Shown in pieces: positions 51,592 through 61,217 of a DNA stretch of 64,000 bases; positions within the stretch are counted from its first letter, which is position 1, and the number at the start of each line of letters is the position of its first letter. The stretch is from Mesorhizobium sp. 131-2-1. Its GTDB lineage: Bacteria > Pseudomonadota > Alphaproteobacteria > Rhizobiales > Rhizobiaceae. The notes beneath the pieces were generated by a model. It ran no database searches. It was given only the letters and a program-made list of their open reading frames with translations, and was not told the DNA's origin. The DNA is taken from assembly GCF_016756535.1 (NCBI RefSeq), contig NZ_AP023247.1, positions 2,046,501 through 2,110,500 of the forward strand, given 5' to 3'. The position numbers and the translations under genes were made by a program.

Positions 51592-53562
51592 TTAAGCCGC
51601 AACAGCCGTTGAGGCTCCCTGGTGTGCTTCTCGCCATGACTGGAACATGAGGACGTCCCAAAGCAGATACTGGTTGTTGCGCTGTCCAGAGAGGTGCTCG
51701 GACCAGGCGCGTCGGATCGCCTCCGGTCGGAAGAAGCCATCTTCCCGCAGCCGGCGCTCATCGAGTAGTGCCTCGGCCCAATCGCGAAGCGCACCGCGCA
51801 ACCAGGCATCTATCGGTACGCCAAAGCCCATCTTGGGGCGTTCGACGAGCTCGCGCGGGATATGTTTGTAGAGCAGTTGCCTGAGTGGCCACTTCGTCTT
51901 GTTCTCCGCCCGCAGGATGGAAAGCGGCAATGAGAGCGCTAGGCTTACAAGGCGATGGTCGAGCATCGGTACCCGGGTCTCAAGGCTGACGGCCATCGCC
52001 GCGCGGTCGACTTTCACCAGAATGTCGTCCGGCATGTAACTCATCAAGTCGAGATACATCATCCGCTCGACGTTGCCCGGTAATGCCGGAAGCGCTTCCA
52101 ATCCCGTCAGCATCGTGGGTGGCTCGACCGCATCCGGAATGATCTCAGTCGGCTCCCAGTGCGAGCAGAGGCGACGATAGACTTCGTCCATGGTTCGAAG
52201 CGAAAGGACCGATGCCGCCTTGTGGATCTTGTCGCCAACCCGTTTGCGCCGAAGGCGTTGCGGCAGGAGCGGCATAATCCCGTCTGCGACATTGTCATAC
52301 AGATCGGGCGACGGCAGTGTTGCCAGGCTTGCCGACGCGCGACGCAGCCCGATCGGGATGCGGGAAAGCTTGTTCCAGAGGGCATCGGCGAGTGCGTAGC
52401 GCGTGTAACCGGAAAACAACTCATCTCCACCGTCCCCAGACAGTGCAACGGTGACACTGCCACGCGCTAGCTTGGAGACGAGGAAAGTCGGGATTTGCGA
52501 TGAGTCCGAGAACGGCTCGCAATAGATGCCTGGCAGTTGCGGCACGACGTCGAGGGCGTCCCGGTCGCTCAGATGAAGTTCCGTGTGGTCTGTGCCGAGA
52601 TGGCGCGCGACCTGTTCGGCATGATCGGCTTCGTTGTAGCCGGCCTCGGTGAAGCCGATCGTGAACGTTCGCACAGGTCGCGAACTTATCGACTGCATGA
52701 CCGCCACGATTGCGGAAGAATCTATGCCGCCCGAGAGGAAGGCGCCGAGCGGCACGTCGGCGATCATCTGCCCTTCGAGCGCGCGGCGAAGATGGCGCTC
52801 AACCTCGTCAACGGCTTCCTGGGGGCTTCCTTCAAAAGGTTCACGGCGGCCCTGTTCCGCGACTTCCCTCGCGCTCCAATAGCTCTCTATGCGTGGCTCG
52901 CGCATCGGGTCGGAGAGAACGAGAAAGTGGCCGGGTCTTAATTTCCGGATGCCCTGATAGATGCTGTAGGGCGCGGGAATGTAGTTGTGGCGCATCAACA
53001 ACGTGAGCGCATTCCGGTCGATCTCGGGGCGCCAGTCGGGAAGCGGATGAAACGCCTTGGGCTCGGAGGCGAAGGCAAACGCCTTGCCGACACGGCCGTA
53101 ATACAGGGGCTTCTCCCCCAGGCGATCGCGCCCAAGCAGAAGGGTCCTCTCTTTTCGGTCCCACAGGCCGAATGCGAACATGCCTGTGGCCAATTCAAGA
53201 GCCTGTTTTAGCCCCAGCTCTTCGATCGCGGCCAGAAAGACCTCGGTGTCGGAATGTCCGCGCCAGGCATGATCGCCATAGTCCCGATCGAGAACCGTGC
53301 GCATTTCACCGTGATTGTAGATTTCGCCGTTGAAGACGATGACGTAGCGACCGCTGTGCGATGTCATGGGCTGCGCGCCAGCCGATGACAGATCTATAAT
53401 TGCAAGCCGTCGTTGACTGAGCGCGACACCTGCCTCCGCATCAGTCCAGACACCGTCACCGTCAGGCCCGCGGTGCCGGATCATGTCGGCCATGCGACGC
53501 ACGGTGGGGGCGCCGGCGCTCGTCACGGCCACTCCACCCACAATGCCGACAATACCACACAT
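51592..53562 (-). CDS. asnB: Glutamine-hydrolysing asparagine synthetase family
   Basis: 656 residues. The N-terminal Ntn-amidase starts with the nucleophile Cys2 (MCGIVGIVGGVAVTS) and contains FNGEIYNHGEMRT. The C-terminal synthetase has the PP-loop FLSGGIDSSAIVAVMQ and ALSGDGGDELFSGYTRY. Copies inside polysaccharide clusters often amidate sugar carboxylates (for example uronamides) or related substrates rather than making asparagine. With a UDP-sugar dehydrogenase and epimerase in the same set, amidation of a uronic acid residue is a reasonable inference. Start ATG 53562 is fixed by the need for Cys2. Confidence 0.93.
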   Translation of the reverse strand: MCGIVGIVGGVAVTSAGAPTVRRMADMIRHRGPDGDGVWTDAEAGVALSQRRLAIIDLSSAGAQPMTSHSGRYVIVFNGEIYNHGEMRTVLDRDYGDHAWRGHSDTEVFLAAIEELGLKQALELATGMFAFGLWDRKERTLLLGRDRLGEKPLYYGRVGKAFAFASEPKAFHPLPDWRPEIDRNALTLLMRHNYIPAPYSIYQGIRKLRPGHFLVLSDPMREPRIESYWSAREVAEQGRREPFEGSPQEAVDEVERHLRRALEGQMIADVPLGAFLSGGIDSSAIVAVMQSISSRPVRTFTIGFTEAGYNEADHAEQVARHLGTDHTELHLSDRDALDVVPQLPGIYCEPFSDSSQIPTFLVSKLARGSVTVALSGDGGDELFSGYTRYALADALWNKLSRIPIGLRRASASLATLPSPDLYDNVADGIMPLLPQRLRRKRVGDKIHKAASVLSLRTMDEVYRRLCSHWEPTEIIPDAVEPPTMLTGLEALPALPGNVERMMYLDLMSYMPDDILVKVDRAAMAVSLETRVPMLDHRLVSLALSLPLSILRAENKTKWPLRQLLYKHIPRELVERPKMGFGVPIDAWLRGALRDWAEALLDERRLREDGFFRPEAIRRAWSEHLSGQRNNQYLLWDVLMFQSWREAHQGASTAVAA

Positions 53563-53655
53563 CCGGCGTCACTGCTCCCATGATGGCCTTGGCCGCGTCT
53601 TGTTCTCTATGCGAATTTTCTATGCGAAATCAGATAGAGGAAAACCGGGCGGCTA

Positions 53656-54483
53656 TTAATTCGTTCGCTCGAAACACCATTGACCGCAGCCGGTGCCGAA
53701 AAGGCCGATTCCTGGAGTGACATTCAGGCGCTGCTTCGTGCGAAACCCAAGCTTTTCGACGGCCGTCTCCAGCTCTGCAGCCGAGGTGGATTGATAGGGA
53801 TACCCGCCAAGCCAGTCGTCGACATCCGCCAAGAACTCCATGCCCCGGCGTTTGCGATAGTTCTTTATGAAAGAGGTCGCGTCCCGGTGCCGCAGCGTTC
53901 TTGCCAGCATGTAGGCGCAGACAAAAAGCGCCCTCACTGGAGGTCGCAACCACTTATGCGAGGAGTAGAGCCTCTTTTCGACCGTCCACAGTCCGCAAAG
54001 CGGCGTCTTCAGGTAGATCGCAATGCCGAATCGCCCGCCGCGGCCGACGAAACCCGCCGCATTGCGTATCGCTGCCCACATATCGCCCGTGTGGTGCAGG
54101 ACACCCCACGAATAGACGATGTCGAACGTCTCCAATGGAAGCGACGGCTTGTCGAGGATATCGGCGCGCTCCACGCTCCATTCCGCTCCCGGCGCAAACC
54201 GAGAAAGAACGGCTTTTGTTGTTTCGACGCAACGGACGTCATAGTCGATCGCGCGGACCTTCGTCGCTCCTAACCGGAGGGCGGCCGCTGAATGCAGGCC
54301 CGATCCGCAGCCTATGTCCAGAAATGTCTTCCCGTCCAGATCTCCCACCAGGCGGCGAAGATCCTCGCAAGCCCGGTCCAGGTGTTCGTCCTCGAAGCGC
54401 GCGGCGAGCTCGGACCAGTTGCGGCCGAAATCATAGCGCGCGTTCATTGGCTTCCCATCCGTCGTCCTTTTCTCAAAGACCAA
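53656..54483 (-). CDS. Class I SAM-dependent methyltransferase
   Basis: 275 residues from ATG 54483, or 263 from ATG 54447. Motif I is FLDIGCGSGLHSAAALRLG, motif II has the acidic residue in VRAIDYD, and the post-motif IVYSWGVLHHTG is typical of small-molecule and glycan methyltransferases. The N-terminus (NARYDFGRNWSELA) is shared with a short remnant at 58197 across the cluster. It starts 10 bp after the epimerase gene. It may O- or N-methylate a sugar of the polysaccharide. Confidence 0.88.
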   Translation of the reverse strand: MVFEKRTTDGKPMNARYDFGRNWSELAARFEDEHLDRACEDLRRLVGDLDGKTFLDIGCGSGLHSAAALRLGATKVRAIDYDVRCVETTKAVLSRFAPGAEWSVERADILDKPSLPLETFDIVYSWGVLHHTGDMWAAIRNAAGFVGRGGRFGIAIYLKTPLCGLWTVEKRLYSSHKWLRPPVRALFVCAYMLARTLRHRDATSFIKNYRKRRGMEFLADVDDWLGGYPYQSTSAAELETAVEKLGFRTKQRLNVTPGIGLFGTGCGQWCFERTN

Positions 54484-54492
54484 GGAATCGGA

Positions 54493-55512
54493 TCATACTC
54501 GATAGAATTCCCGATACCATTCCACGAAACGCGGAACCCCGATTTCGACCGGAATCTTCGGCTTGAAGCCGGTCGCCTCTTCAAGTGAGCTGACATCGGC
54601 GAAAGTTGCCGGAACGTCACCCGGCTGGAGCGGCATGAGGTTGCGGTTTGCCTTCCGCCCGAGTGCGTCTTCCAACACCTCGATCAACCGGTTCAGCTGA
54701 ACGGGCGAATTCCCGCCGATATTGTGGATTCTGAAAGGTGCGCTGCTTGTGGCTGGATCAGGGGCCGCACTTCTCCACTGCGGATTGGCTGTTGCGGGCT
54801 GCTGCATCACGCGGTCAATGCCCTCAACAATGTCGTCGATATAGGTGAAATCTCGCTGCATATTGCCATAGTTGAAGACGTCGATCGGCTCGCCAGCGAG
54901 GATGGCCTTGGTGAAGATGAACAGGGCCATGTCGGGCCGTCCCCACGGACCATAGACGGTGAAGAAGCGCAATCCTGTCGTCGGCAGGCCGAAAAGATGG
55001 CTGTAGGTATGCGCCATCAACTCGTTGGCCTTCTTGCTTGCGGCATAAAGGCTGAGCGGATGGTCCGCTGGATCGTGAACGGAGAACGGCATCCGTGTGC
55101 TGCCGCCATAGATCGAGCTGGAGGAGGCATAGACCAGATGGCCGACCGAGGCGTGCCGGCATCCCTCCAGGATATTGAGGAAGCCGGTGAGATTGCTTTC
55201 CGCATAGGCATGCGGATTGGTCAGCGAATAGCGAACGCCCGCCTGGGCTGCGAGATTGACCACGATCTCCGGGGTGACCGAGCGAAGAAGCGTAGAAATG
55301 CGGTCTCGATCGGTGAGGTCAACTTGATCGAAACGAAAATTCGGGAATTCTTTCAAGCGAGCGAGCCGGGCTCGCTTCAGATTGATGTCGTAGTATTCAT
55401 TCATGGAATCAAGGCCGACAACTCGCCGGCCATCAGCGAGAAGCCTCTGGCAGAGGTGAAACCCTATGAAGCCAGCCGCGCCGGTGATCAGAATCGGCCT
55501 AGTCGATGTCAA
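54493..55512 (-). CDS. UDP-glucuronate 4-epimerase family (extended SDR)
   Basis: 339 residues. The Rossmann motif [15 protein letters not shown] is at residues 12-26; catalytic SSS and YAASK are present ([10 protein letters not shown] and [14 protein letters not shown]). [18 protein letters not shown] and [20 protein letters not shown] are diagnostic of UDP-glucuronate 4-epimerases such as rhizobial LpsL. It would turn UDP-GlcA into UDP-GalA or act on the N-acetylated acid made by the neighbouring dehydrogenase. Co-directional with that gene, 31 bp downstream. Confidence 0.9.
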   Translation of the reverse strand: MTSTRPILITGAAGFIGFHLCQRLLADGRRVVGLDSMNEYYDINLKRARLARLKEFPNFRFDQVDLTDRDRISTLLRSVTPEIVVNLAAQAGVRYSLTNPHAYAESNLTGFLNILEGCRHASVGHLVYASSSSIYGGSTRMPFSVHDPADHPLSLYAASKKANELMAHTYSHLFGLPTTGLRFFTVYGPWGRPDMALFIFTKAILAGEPIDVFNYGNMQRDFTYIDDIVEGIDRVMQQPATANPQWRSAAPDPATSSAPFRIHNIGGNSPVQLNRLIEVLEDALGRKANRNLMPLQPGDVPATFADVSSLEEATGFKPKIPVEIGVPRFVEWYREFYRV

Positions 55513-55543
55513 AGTGTACTCCTAGGTTATGCTCAGACCGAGC

Positions 55544-56824
55544 TCACAAGCTCCAATATTTTATCACTGCAGGAACTTCATTCGGCTTGATGGCCGACTT
55601 GACGTCGAACAGCGTTCCGCCTGGCCTGATCATCTGAAAAATACGGGATTTCTCCGTGGATAGATAATGCTTGTGAGGAACCGCCAGAACAAGCGCCTGC
55701 AAATCGTTTATCTCGTCGAGTGGCAGGATTATTTCACCATATTCGCGTCGAGCGGTTTCGGCATCGGCAAGAGGATCGTGGACCTTGGGGGCAATTCCGA
55801 ACTGCCTCAACTCCCTGACCATGTCGAAAACGCGGCTGTTGCGCAAATCCGGAACGTCCTCCTTGAAGGTCAGTCCGAGAATGCCGACGGATGCTCCTTT
55901 CACCGGCATATCCGAACGGATCAGCCGTTTGACGACTTGTTGAGCAACGAAGGCTCCCATGCCGTCATTGATGCGGCGGCCGGCGAGGATGATCTGCGGA
56001 TGGTAGCCCTCAGCCTCCGCCTTGGCGGTCAGATAGTACGGATCGACACTTATGCAGTGGCCACCCACGAAGCCCGGCTTGAACGGAAGAAAGTTCCATT
56101 TCGTCGACGCGGCATCAAGGACATCCTGCGTTCGAATATCAAGCCGCTCGAAGATCATTGCGAGTTCGTTCATCAGCGCGATGTTGAGATCGCGCTGCGT
56201 ATTTTCGATTACTTTCGCGGCCTCGGCCACCTTGATCGACGGGGCGCTGTAGACACCGGCATCGATGATCCGGCTGTAGACGCCCGCCACCCGCTCCAGC
56301 GCTTCGGCATTCTCGCCAGAGACGACTTTGACGATTCGTCGCAGCGAGTGTTCGCGATCGCCGGGGTTGGCTCGTTCGGGTGAATAGCCAAGCGCGAAGT
56401 CGTGAGGATGCCGCAGACCGGAAATCTGCTCGATGATCGGTCCACAAAAATCTTCAGTCACGCCCGGATAGACCGTCGATTCGAAGACGACAACCGCGCC
56501 CTTGCTTACCACTTCCCCGACGAGTTCGGATGCCAGCTTCAGAGGAGCAAGATCGGGGGCACGGTTGACGTCGATAGGGGTGGGCACTGCAACCACGAAG
56601 AAAGTGGCGCCTTTCAACATCTCCCGGTCGGTCGTCAGTACGATCGACGATTCCTTGAGCTCCGTGGCATCAACCTCTCCCGTGCGATCGACACCGTCGC
56701 GCAGCTCGTTGATCCGGCGCTCGCTGATATCGAAGGCGATCGTTCCTGGGAAAATCTTTCCAAACGCGACGGCTACTGGAAGGCCGACATAGCCGAGGCC
56801 GATTACAGCAATGCGTTCGGACAT
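55544..56824 (-). CDS. UDP-N-acetylhexosamine 6-dehydrogenase (TviB/WbpA type)
   Basis: 426 residues. N-terminal NAD-binding motif VIGLGYVGLPVAVAFGK, ESTVYPGVTEDFCGPIIE, and the nucleophilic Cys in FKPGFVGGHCISVDPYYLT. The variation around this block (FLPFKPGFVGGHCIS rather than the UDP-Glc dehydrogenase consensus) and the C-terminal IKPNEVPAVIKYWSL place it with TviB/VipA/WbpA enzymes, which oxidise UDP-GlcNAc or UDP-GalNAc to the uronic acid. Together with the epimerase it supplies an acidic aminosugar or uronate for the polysaccharide. It is divergent from the GT4 gene across 245 bp that contain no obvious gene. Confidence 0.9.
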   Translation of the reverse strand: MSERIAVIGLGYVGLPVAVAFGKIFPGTIAFDISERRINELRDGVDRTGEVDATELKESSIVLTTDREMLKGATFFVVAVPTPIDVNRAPDLAPLKLASELVGEVVSKGAVVVFESTVYPGVTEDFCGPIIEQISGLRHPHDFALGYSPERANPGDREHSLRRIVKVVSGENAEALERVAGVYSRIIDAGVYSAPSIKVAEAAKVIENTQRDLNIALMNELAMIFERLDIRTQDVLDAASTKWNFLPFKPGFVGGHCISVDPYYLTAKAEAEGYHPQIILAGRRINDGMGAFVAQQVVKRLIRSDMPVKGASVGILGLTFKEDVPDLRNSRVFDMVRELRQFGIAPKVHDPLADAETARREYGEIILPLDEINDLQALVLAVPHKHYLSTEKSRIFQMIRPGGTLFDVKSAIKPNEVPAVIKYWSL

Positions 56825-57069
56825 CCGTGGATTTCCTCAGGTCGCTTATGACTCGAGGCGCTTGTATGGCAGGCGGTGGGTTAATTCAACGATGCGTCGT
56901 TGCGAAGGCGGAAGTCTCCACTCAAAAGAAGTTCGCCGCCAATGCCCGTACCGCGCAACAACTCGCACCGGTCGATACTGTGGATAACATGCGGCAGGGT
57001 TGGGTTTCGGGACCCGAGACCTTACAAGAGGCGGGGGGCCTGCTGCAGTCAGCCTAAGATGTTGAACGC

Positions 57070-58200
57070 ATGAACCGTATCGTCGTCATCGTGAGCGAGC
57101 CAAAGTCGCTTGCAACCACTCGAGGACATTTTCTCCTTGCGCTGCGCGTTGCCGGATACGACGTTCATGCCGCAGCGCCGTTCGATGAGATGACCGTTCG
57201 TTGGCTGACCGAAAACGGCATCCGCTTTCATCATCTGCCGATGGCGCGCGCGGCAGTCGGTCCCATCGGCGATGCGATTTTGGCGCTCCGTCTCTACAGA
57301 AAATTACGGGAACTCAGACCTCAGGTCGTGCTGACCTGCGCAATAAAGCCAATTGTCTATGGCATACCCGTAGCATTGATTGCACGCGTCCCGCGTCGGC
57401 ACGCGCTTATCACTGGCCTCGGCTATGCGTTCACGGACCACCACAAATCGCTGCGCTGGAGGATTATCAACGCTGTGGCTCGACTTCTTTATGCCGCCAG
57501 CCTGCGCGGCGCCACCACGGTGACATTCCAGAACGAGGACGATCGAGATGATTTCCGTCGCCTGGGCCTCCTCGGGCGCACACCAGCCAGTGTCGTCAAC
57601 GGCTCAGGGGTCGACCTGGACCGTTTCAAGGTGGCGCCGCTACCGGAGGAGCCGCGATTTCTTATGATCGCCCGCCTGCTGCGCGACAAAGGCCTTGCCG
57701 AATACCTGGGCGCCGCGAGACTGGTGAAGGCGGTCCGGCCGGAGGCTCGCTTCGACCTGGTCGGTGATACCGATCCAAATCCCGCAGGATTTCCGGTCTC
57801 GGAGGTTGAGGCAGCCGTCGCGGACGGAACGGTCCGCTATCACAGGGCCGTCGAAGATGTCCGTCGGGTGATCGCCGATTCGCGTATTTACGTGCTTCCC
57901 TCCTATCGCGAGGGCACCTCGCGCTCGGTTCTGGAAGCAATGGCAATGGGTCGCCCGGTGATTACGACAGATGCGCCCGGCTGCCGCGCACCGATCATCG
58001 CTGGAGTGAACGGCCTGTTGGTGCCGGTGGGTGCCACAACCCCCCTGGCGGAGGCGATGATCCACCTGATCGACAATCCAGATGAAGCCAATTGCATGGC
58101 CAGGAACAGTCGGTCGATCGCCGAACAGCGCTATGATATTCGGAAAGTTACTGCTCATATGATGGAAATCATCGAAACCGGGCAACAGGCCGCGGAATGA
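57070..58200 (+). CDS. GT4-family glycosyltransferase
   Basis: 376 residues with the GT-B fold. The N-terminal domain (SLATTRGHFLLALRVAGYDV) and the donor-binding C-terminal domain are both present; the E-x7-E signature is in YVLPSYREGTSRSVLEAMAM. It resembles PglA/WbpT-type enzymes that act early in assembly of polyprenyl-linked repeat units at the cytoplasmic face. Its stop overlaps the start of a truncated methyltransferase frame by four bases. Confidence 0.9.
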   Translation: MNRIVVIVSEPKSLATTRGHFLLALRVAGYDVHAAAPFDEMTVRWLTENGIRFHHLPMARAAVGPIGDAILALRLYRKLRELRPQVVLTCAIKPIVYGIPVALIARVPRRHALITGLGYAFTDHHKSLRWRIINAVARLLYAASLRGATTVTFQNEDDRDDFRRLGLLGRTPASVVNGSGVDLDRFKVAPLPEEPRFLMIARLLRDKGLAEYLGAARLVKAVRPEARFDLVGDTDPNPAGFPVSEVEAAVADGTVRYHRAVEDVRRVIADSRIYVLPSYREGTSRSVLEAMAMGRPVITTDAPGCRAPIIAGVNGLLVPVGATTPLAEAMIHLIDNPDEANCMARNSRSIAEQRYDIRKVTAHMMEIIETGQQAAE

Positions 58201-58418
58201 CATCTGCAGAAAAGTCAGCGTCGAACCGATATGAATTCGGAGCCAATTGGGCTTCATTCATCGACAAGTCGTACTCCGCTGAACGCCGCCAGGTGGCGGC
58301 CGACGAACGGGGACTAAGCGATATGCGGCCGGCCGTTTTCAATTGTTACGATCTCGTCGCAATTTTCGACCGTCGTGAGGCGATGCGCAATGATCAGCAC
58401 CGTCAGTTCAGAGGGTAG
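58197..58418 (+). pseudogene. Remnant of a SAM methyltransferase gene (N-terminal part only)
   Basis: ATG 58197 overlaps the GT4 stop as ATGA, so a real gene once started here. About the first 37 codons (NRYEFGANWASFIDKSYSAE and on to the ERRQ segment) resemble the N-terminus of the methyltransferase at 53656-54483 (RYDFGRNWSELAARFEDEH). After about 58310 the frame continues only as antisense of the ABC exporter gene and loses similarity; the SAM-binding motif is missing. This looks like a recombination junction where the exporter end replaced the rest of the gene. Confidence 0.6.
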
Positions 58419-60095
58419 CCCTCGGATCGCCTCCATCACCGCTGCCTCAGTCTCCATGTCGAGCGCGCTCGTAGCTTCGTCGAAGACGAGTACAGTCGCC
58501 TGCTTGTACAGTGCCCGCGCGATGCCTATCCGCTGGCGCTGGCCGCCCGAGAGACGGACGCCGCGCTCGCCGACCCGGGTCTCATAGCCTTGCGGCAGGC
58601 TTTCGATGAAGTCCCCCAAGGCGGCCTGCTGCGCCGCATTGCGGACGCGGTCGCGGTCGATCGTGGCGGGGTCGATGCCAAAGGCTATGTTCTCGGCGAT
58701 TGAAGCATCAGAAAGGAAGATACTCTGAGGCACATGGGCGATCTGCCTCTGCCAGGCACGTCTCGTGTTTCGATCAAGGGGCAGCCCATCGATCTCGATG
58801 ACTCCGCTTGTCGGCTCGAGCAGGCCCATCACTAAATCAACTGTCGTGCTCTTCCCGCTACCTGTCTTGCCTACAAAACCGACCTTTGCGCCCTTCACGA
58901 TCGTGAGACTGAACCGTTCGATCACCGGTGCCTGATCTGGCGCGTAGTGGAACGACAGATCTCTCAGCACGATTGCCCGATCGAATGGCAACCGCTTTGA
59001 CGGGGGTTCGTGCGAGTCAGCGGGGAGTGGTGCCTCGATGGCCTTTAGAACCGCTTCGACCCCAGCGATATTGCCGAGTACGAGCGCCCAATTGGCATAG
59101 ATCAGTTGCATCAGGGGTACCAGACGCTGCGCGCCAAGAGCAAATGTTCCAAGCATTGGCAGTACCTGCCCTGCATTGTTTGTCTGAGTGATCAACAAGT
59201 AGGCAAGCGCGGCGATGATCACCATTCCAGTGGCTTCGATCGCGAAGCGAGGAGTAGCGGCCGCTAGAGCGTTCGCCGAGTACGCACGCTGCAACTGCCT
59301 GTCGAGCTCTTCGAAACGGGAGAGAAAGTAAGGCTGAGTGTCATTGATGATGACATCGCGAATGCCGCCCAAGCCCTCTTGCACCGAACGAATATCTTCC
59401 GCCTGCATTCGCTCGATAGTCCGGGCATTCGTCTTGAGATGTTTGCGAATGAGGAGCGACATGCCGAGGTACGCCGAACCCAATCCAGCGAAGATCACGA
59501 ACGTGATAAATGAGCTCAACGCGAACATCGCCGCAACGACGAACACGCTGATGATCGCTCCCCCGACCGCTTGGAGGATCGGCAGGAGCACGTTCATGTT
59601 GATGATGTGGACTTGGCGAAGTGTCGCCAGCACCGAACTGGAGCTATTCGATAAGTGATAGCTGTAGGGTTGGTAAAGTGTGCGCTTGTAAACTCTCACG
59701 GCGAGCTCGTGCCCAAGCGAAAAGACAAAAGCATGAGTCGCTCGCGAGAGCAGGATCCGCACCACCCCAGCGATCACTACCACTACCGAAAATAGCGACA
59801 GCAAGGGCAGAAGGCTGTCGCTCGAACTGGCCGAACCGAAGCCCTGCAATTGGCGTCCGATCCATGACCGACCTATTGAATTGGGATCGGTGATCCTGGC
59901 CAGAAAGGGCAAAAGGGCACCGAGCGTCGCGGCCTCAGCGATAGCGCCGAAGAACATTAGGACCAGAAGACCGAAAAACTGGCGGCGCCGGCGCCTCGAT
60001 AGCTGCGCCCACAAGCGCCGAAGCGCGTCGGTCGTGCTGTCTAGGGTCTGGGTTCCGCTCAATGCCAAGGTATCGCCCGCATTCTCGACGTTCAT
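58314..60095 (-). CDS. ABC exporter with fused permease and ATPase (PglK/Wzk-like flippase)
   Basis: About 593 residues from ATG 60095; the open frame extends further upstream without similarity. Residues 40-330 form a six-helix exporter domain (FFGLLVLMFFGAIAEAATLG and onward). The ATPase has Walker A VGKTGSGKSTTVDLVMGLL, the signature RLSGGQRQRIGIARALY, Walker B TVLVFDEATSALD and the H-loop IIAHRLTTV. Exporters of this type flip lipid-linked oligosaccharides (PglK) or export glycolipids. The protein is opposite in direction to its neighbours, and its 3' end lies at the junction with the methyltransferase remnant. Confidence 0.9.
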   Translation of the reverse strand: MNVENAGDTLALSGTQTLDSTTDALRRLWAQLSRRRRRQFFGLLVLMFFGAIAEAATLGALLPFLARITDPNSIGRSWIGRQLQGFGSASSSDSLLPLLSLFSVVVVIAGVVRILLSRATHAFVFSLGHELAVRVYKRTLYQPYSYHLSNSSSSVLATLRQVHIINMNVLLPILQAVGGAIISVFVVAAMFALSSFITFVIFAGLGSAYLGMSLLIRKHLKTNARTIERMQAEDIRSVQEGLGGIRDVIINDTQPYFLSRFEELDRQLQRAYSANALAAATPRFAIEATGMVIIAALAYLLITQTNNAGQVLPMLGTFALGAQRLVPLMQLIYANWALVLGNIAGVEAVLKAIEAPLPADSHEPPSKRLPFDRAIVLRDLSFHYAPDQAPVIERFSLTIVKGAKVGFVGKTGSGKSTTVDLVMGLLEPTSGVIEIDGLPLDRNTRRAWQRQIAHVPQSIFLSDASIAENIAFGIDPATIDRDRVRNAAQQAALGDFIESLPQGYETRVGERGVRLSGGQRQRIGIARALYKQATVLVFDEATSALDMETEAAVMEAIRGLPSELTVLIIAHRLTTVENCDEIVTIENGRPHIA

Positions 60096-60272
60096 TGCGC
60101 ATGCGCGCCACCAGGAAACAAGTCGCAAGTGGCGCCAATTGACAATTCCTGATCTCAGGTCGTCAAAAGCCATCCACAAGCTGGACCATTCGGGGCAGCT
60201 TCGAACGTGCAATTGTGATATCTCTGTACTACTAGCAGCGAGGAAAAGGCGATTCTAAGTAGGAGCCGTCAT

Positions 60273-61139
60273 TTGGGCGCCGATCGGTTCTGGCAGTCCT
60301 TGGGTCTCTGCCTGACTGGGCTAGGGACGGCGTTTCTGCTCTTTGTCGCTGCTTATCCCCTCGGCCTCGTCCAAGCCTATCCGACACCCCCCGCTGAAGC
60401 TATTGAGGGACCGCTTGGGTTTGAGAAGAAGATAGATGATTTGAACGGCCTTTATCGCGGACCGAATGAGCCCAAGCAGGTCTATCTTGAGCGCCTAACG
60501 AAGGCTGTCGCGGGTGGTGTAGTGCATTACTGGACGGAAGGGGACCGCTGGGCGGCCACTGACGCGCGCTATACGAAGATCAGCGTTTTCGACAACTACG
60601 TCATCTGGTTGCTCGGTTGGCTTCCTGTATACCGTGACAGCTTTCAAAATTACGAGTTTTTGACACCCCGAAAAGCCTTAGATCGCGGTTACGGCTTTTG
60701 CTCCCAGGTCTCAAAAATTGTCTATTCAATCCTTACGGAACAGGGAATTCCAGCGACGATATATAGCGCTGAGCAGCACACGATCGTCGAGGTCGATGGC
60801 AATGTTCTCGATTCCGATTATGGTGTCCTGGTACCCTATCCTCTGGCTCTTGTAGAAAAGGATCCGTCGATAGTCGATTCCTACTATTCTGACTATGAAG
60901 ATATGCTGCCTCTTTTGCACGGAGCCTACGGTCAACCTTGGCATCAGCTTGGAACGCCGCAAGGCTTTCAGAATGCCCGTTCTTACGAGACAATTTTCGA
61001 ACGGCTGAAGTGGCTTCCGCCGCTCATGTTGCTGCTCATCGGCGTGTTATTGACAACTGGCGGGCTGCTTGGGCGCCGACCGTTCGTTTCTGCTCCGAAA
61101 ATATTTGCCTTCAGTCGTTCGTCCGATCGTGGAGCTTAG
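60273..61139 (+). CDS. Membrane-anchored transglutaminase-like protein
   Basis: 288 residues from TTG 60273, seven bases after AGGAG. Hydrophobic segments at residues 10-32 and about 250-268 flank a central soluble part. It contains a papain-like triad pattern: Cys in GYGFCSQVSKIVYSILTEQG, His in AEQHTIVEVDG and Asp in VLDSDYGVLVPYP, the order and spacing of transglutaminase-core proteins. I do not recognise a named family. It is embedded in the polysaccharide cluster and could process or crosslink a periplasmic component, or modify the polysaccharide; both are inference. Codon use is less GC-rich than in the T3SS region. Confidence 0.65.
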   Translation: MGADRFWQSLGLCLTGLGTAFLLFVAAYPLGLVQAYPTPPAEAIEGPLGFEKKIDDLNGLYRGPNEPKQVYLERLTKAVAGGVVHYWTEGDRWAATDARYTKISVFDNYVIWLLGWLPVYRDSFQNYEFLTPRKALDRGYGFCSQVSKIVYSILTEQGIPATIYSAEQHTIVEVDGNVLDSDYGVLVPYPLALVEKDPSIVDSYYSDYEDMLPLLHGAYGQPWHQLGTPQGFQNARSYETIFERLKWLPPLMLLLIGVLLTTGGLLGRRPFVSAPKIFAFSRSSDRGA

Positions 61140-61217
61140 GAGTGCTTTGCGCTTGCTTGAGGCCTATGCCTATGGCATGCGACGGCTAAATCGGAAGTCG
61201 GCGGCGATAGAGTCTCG

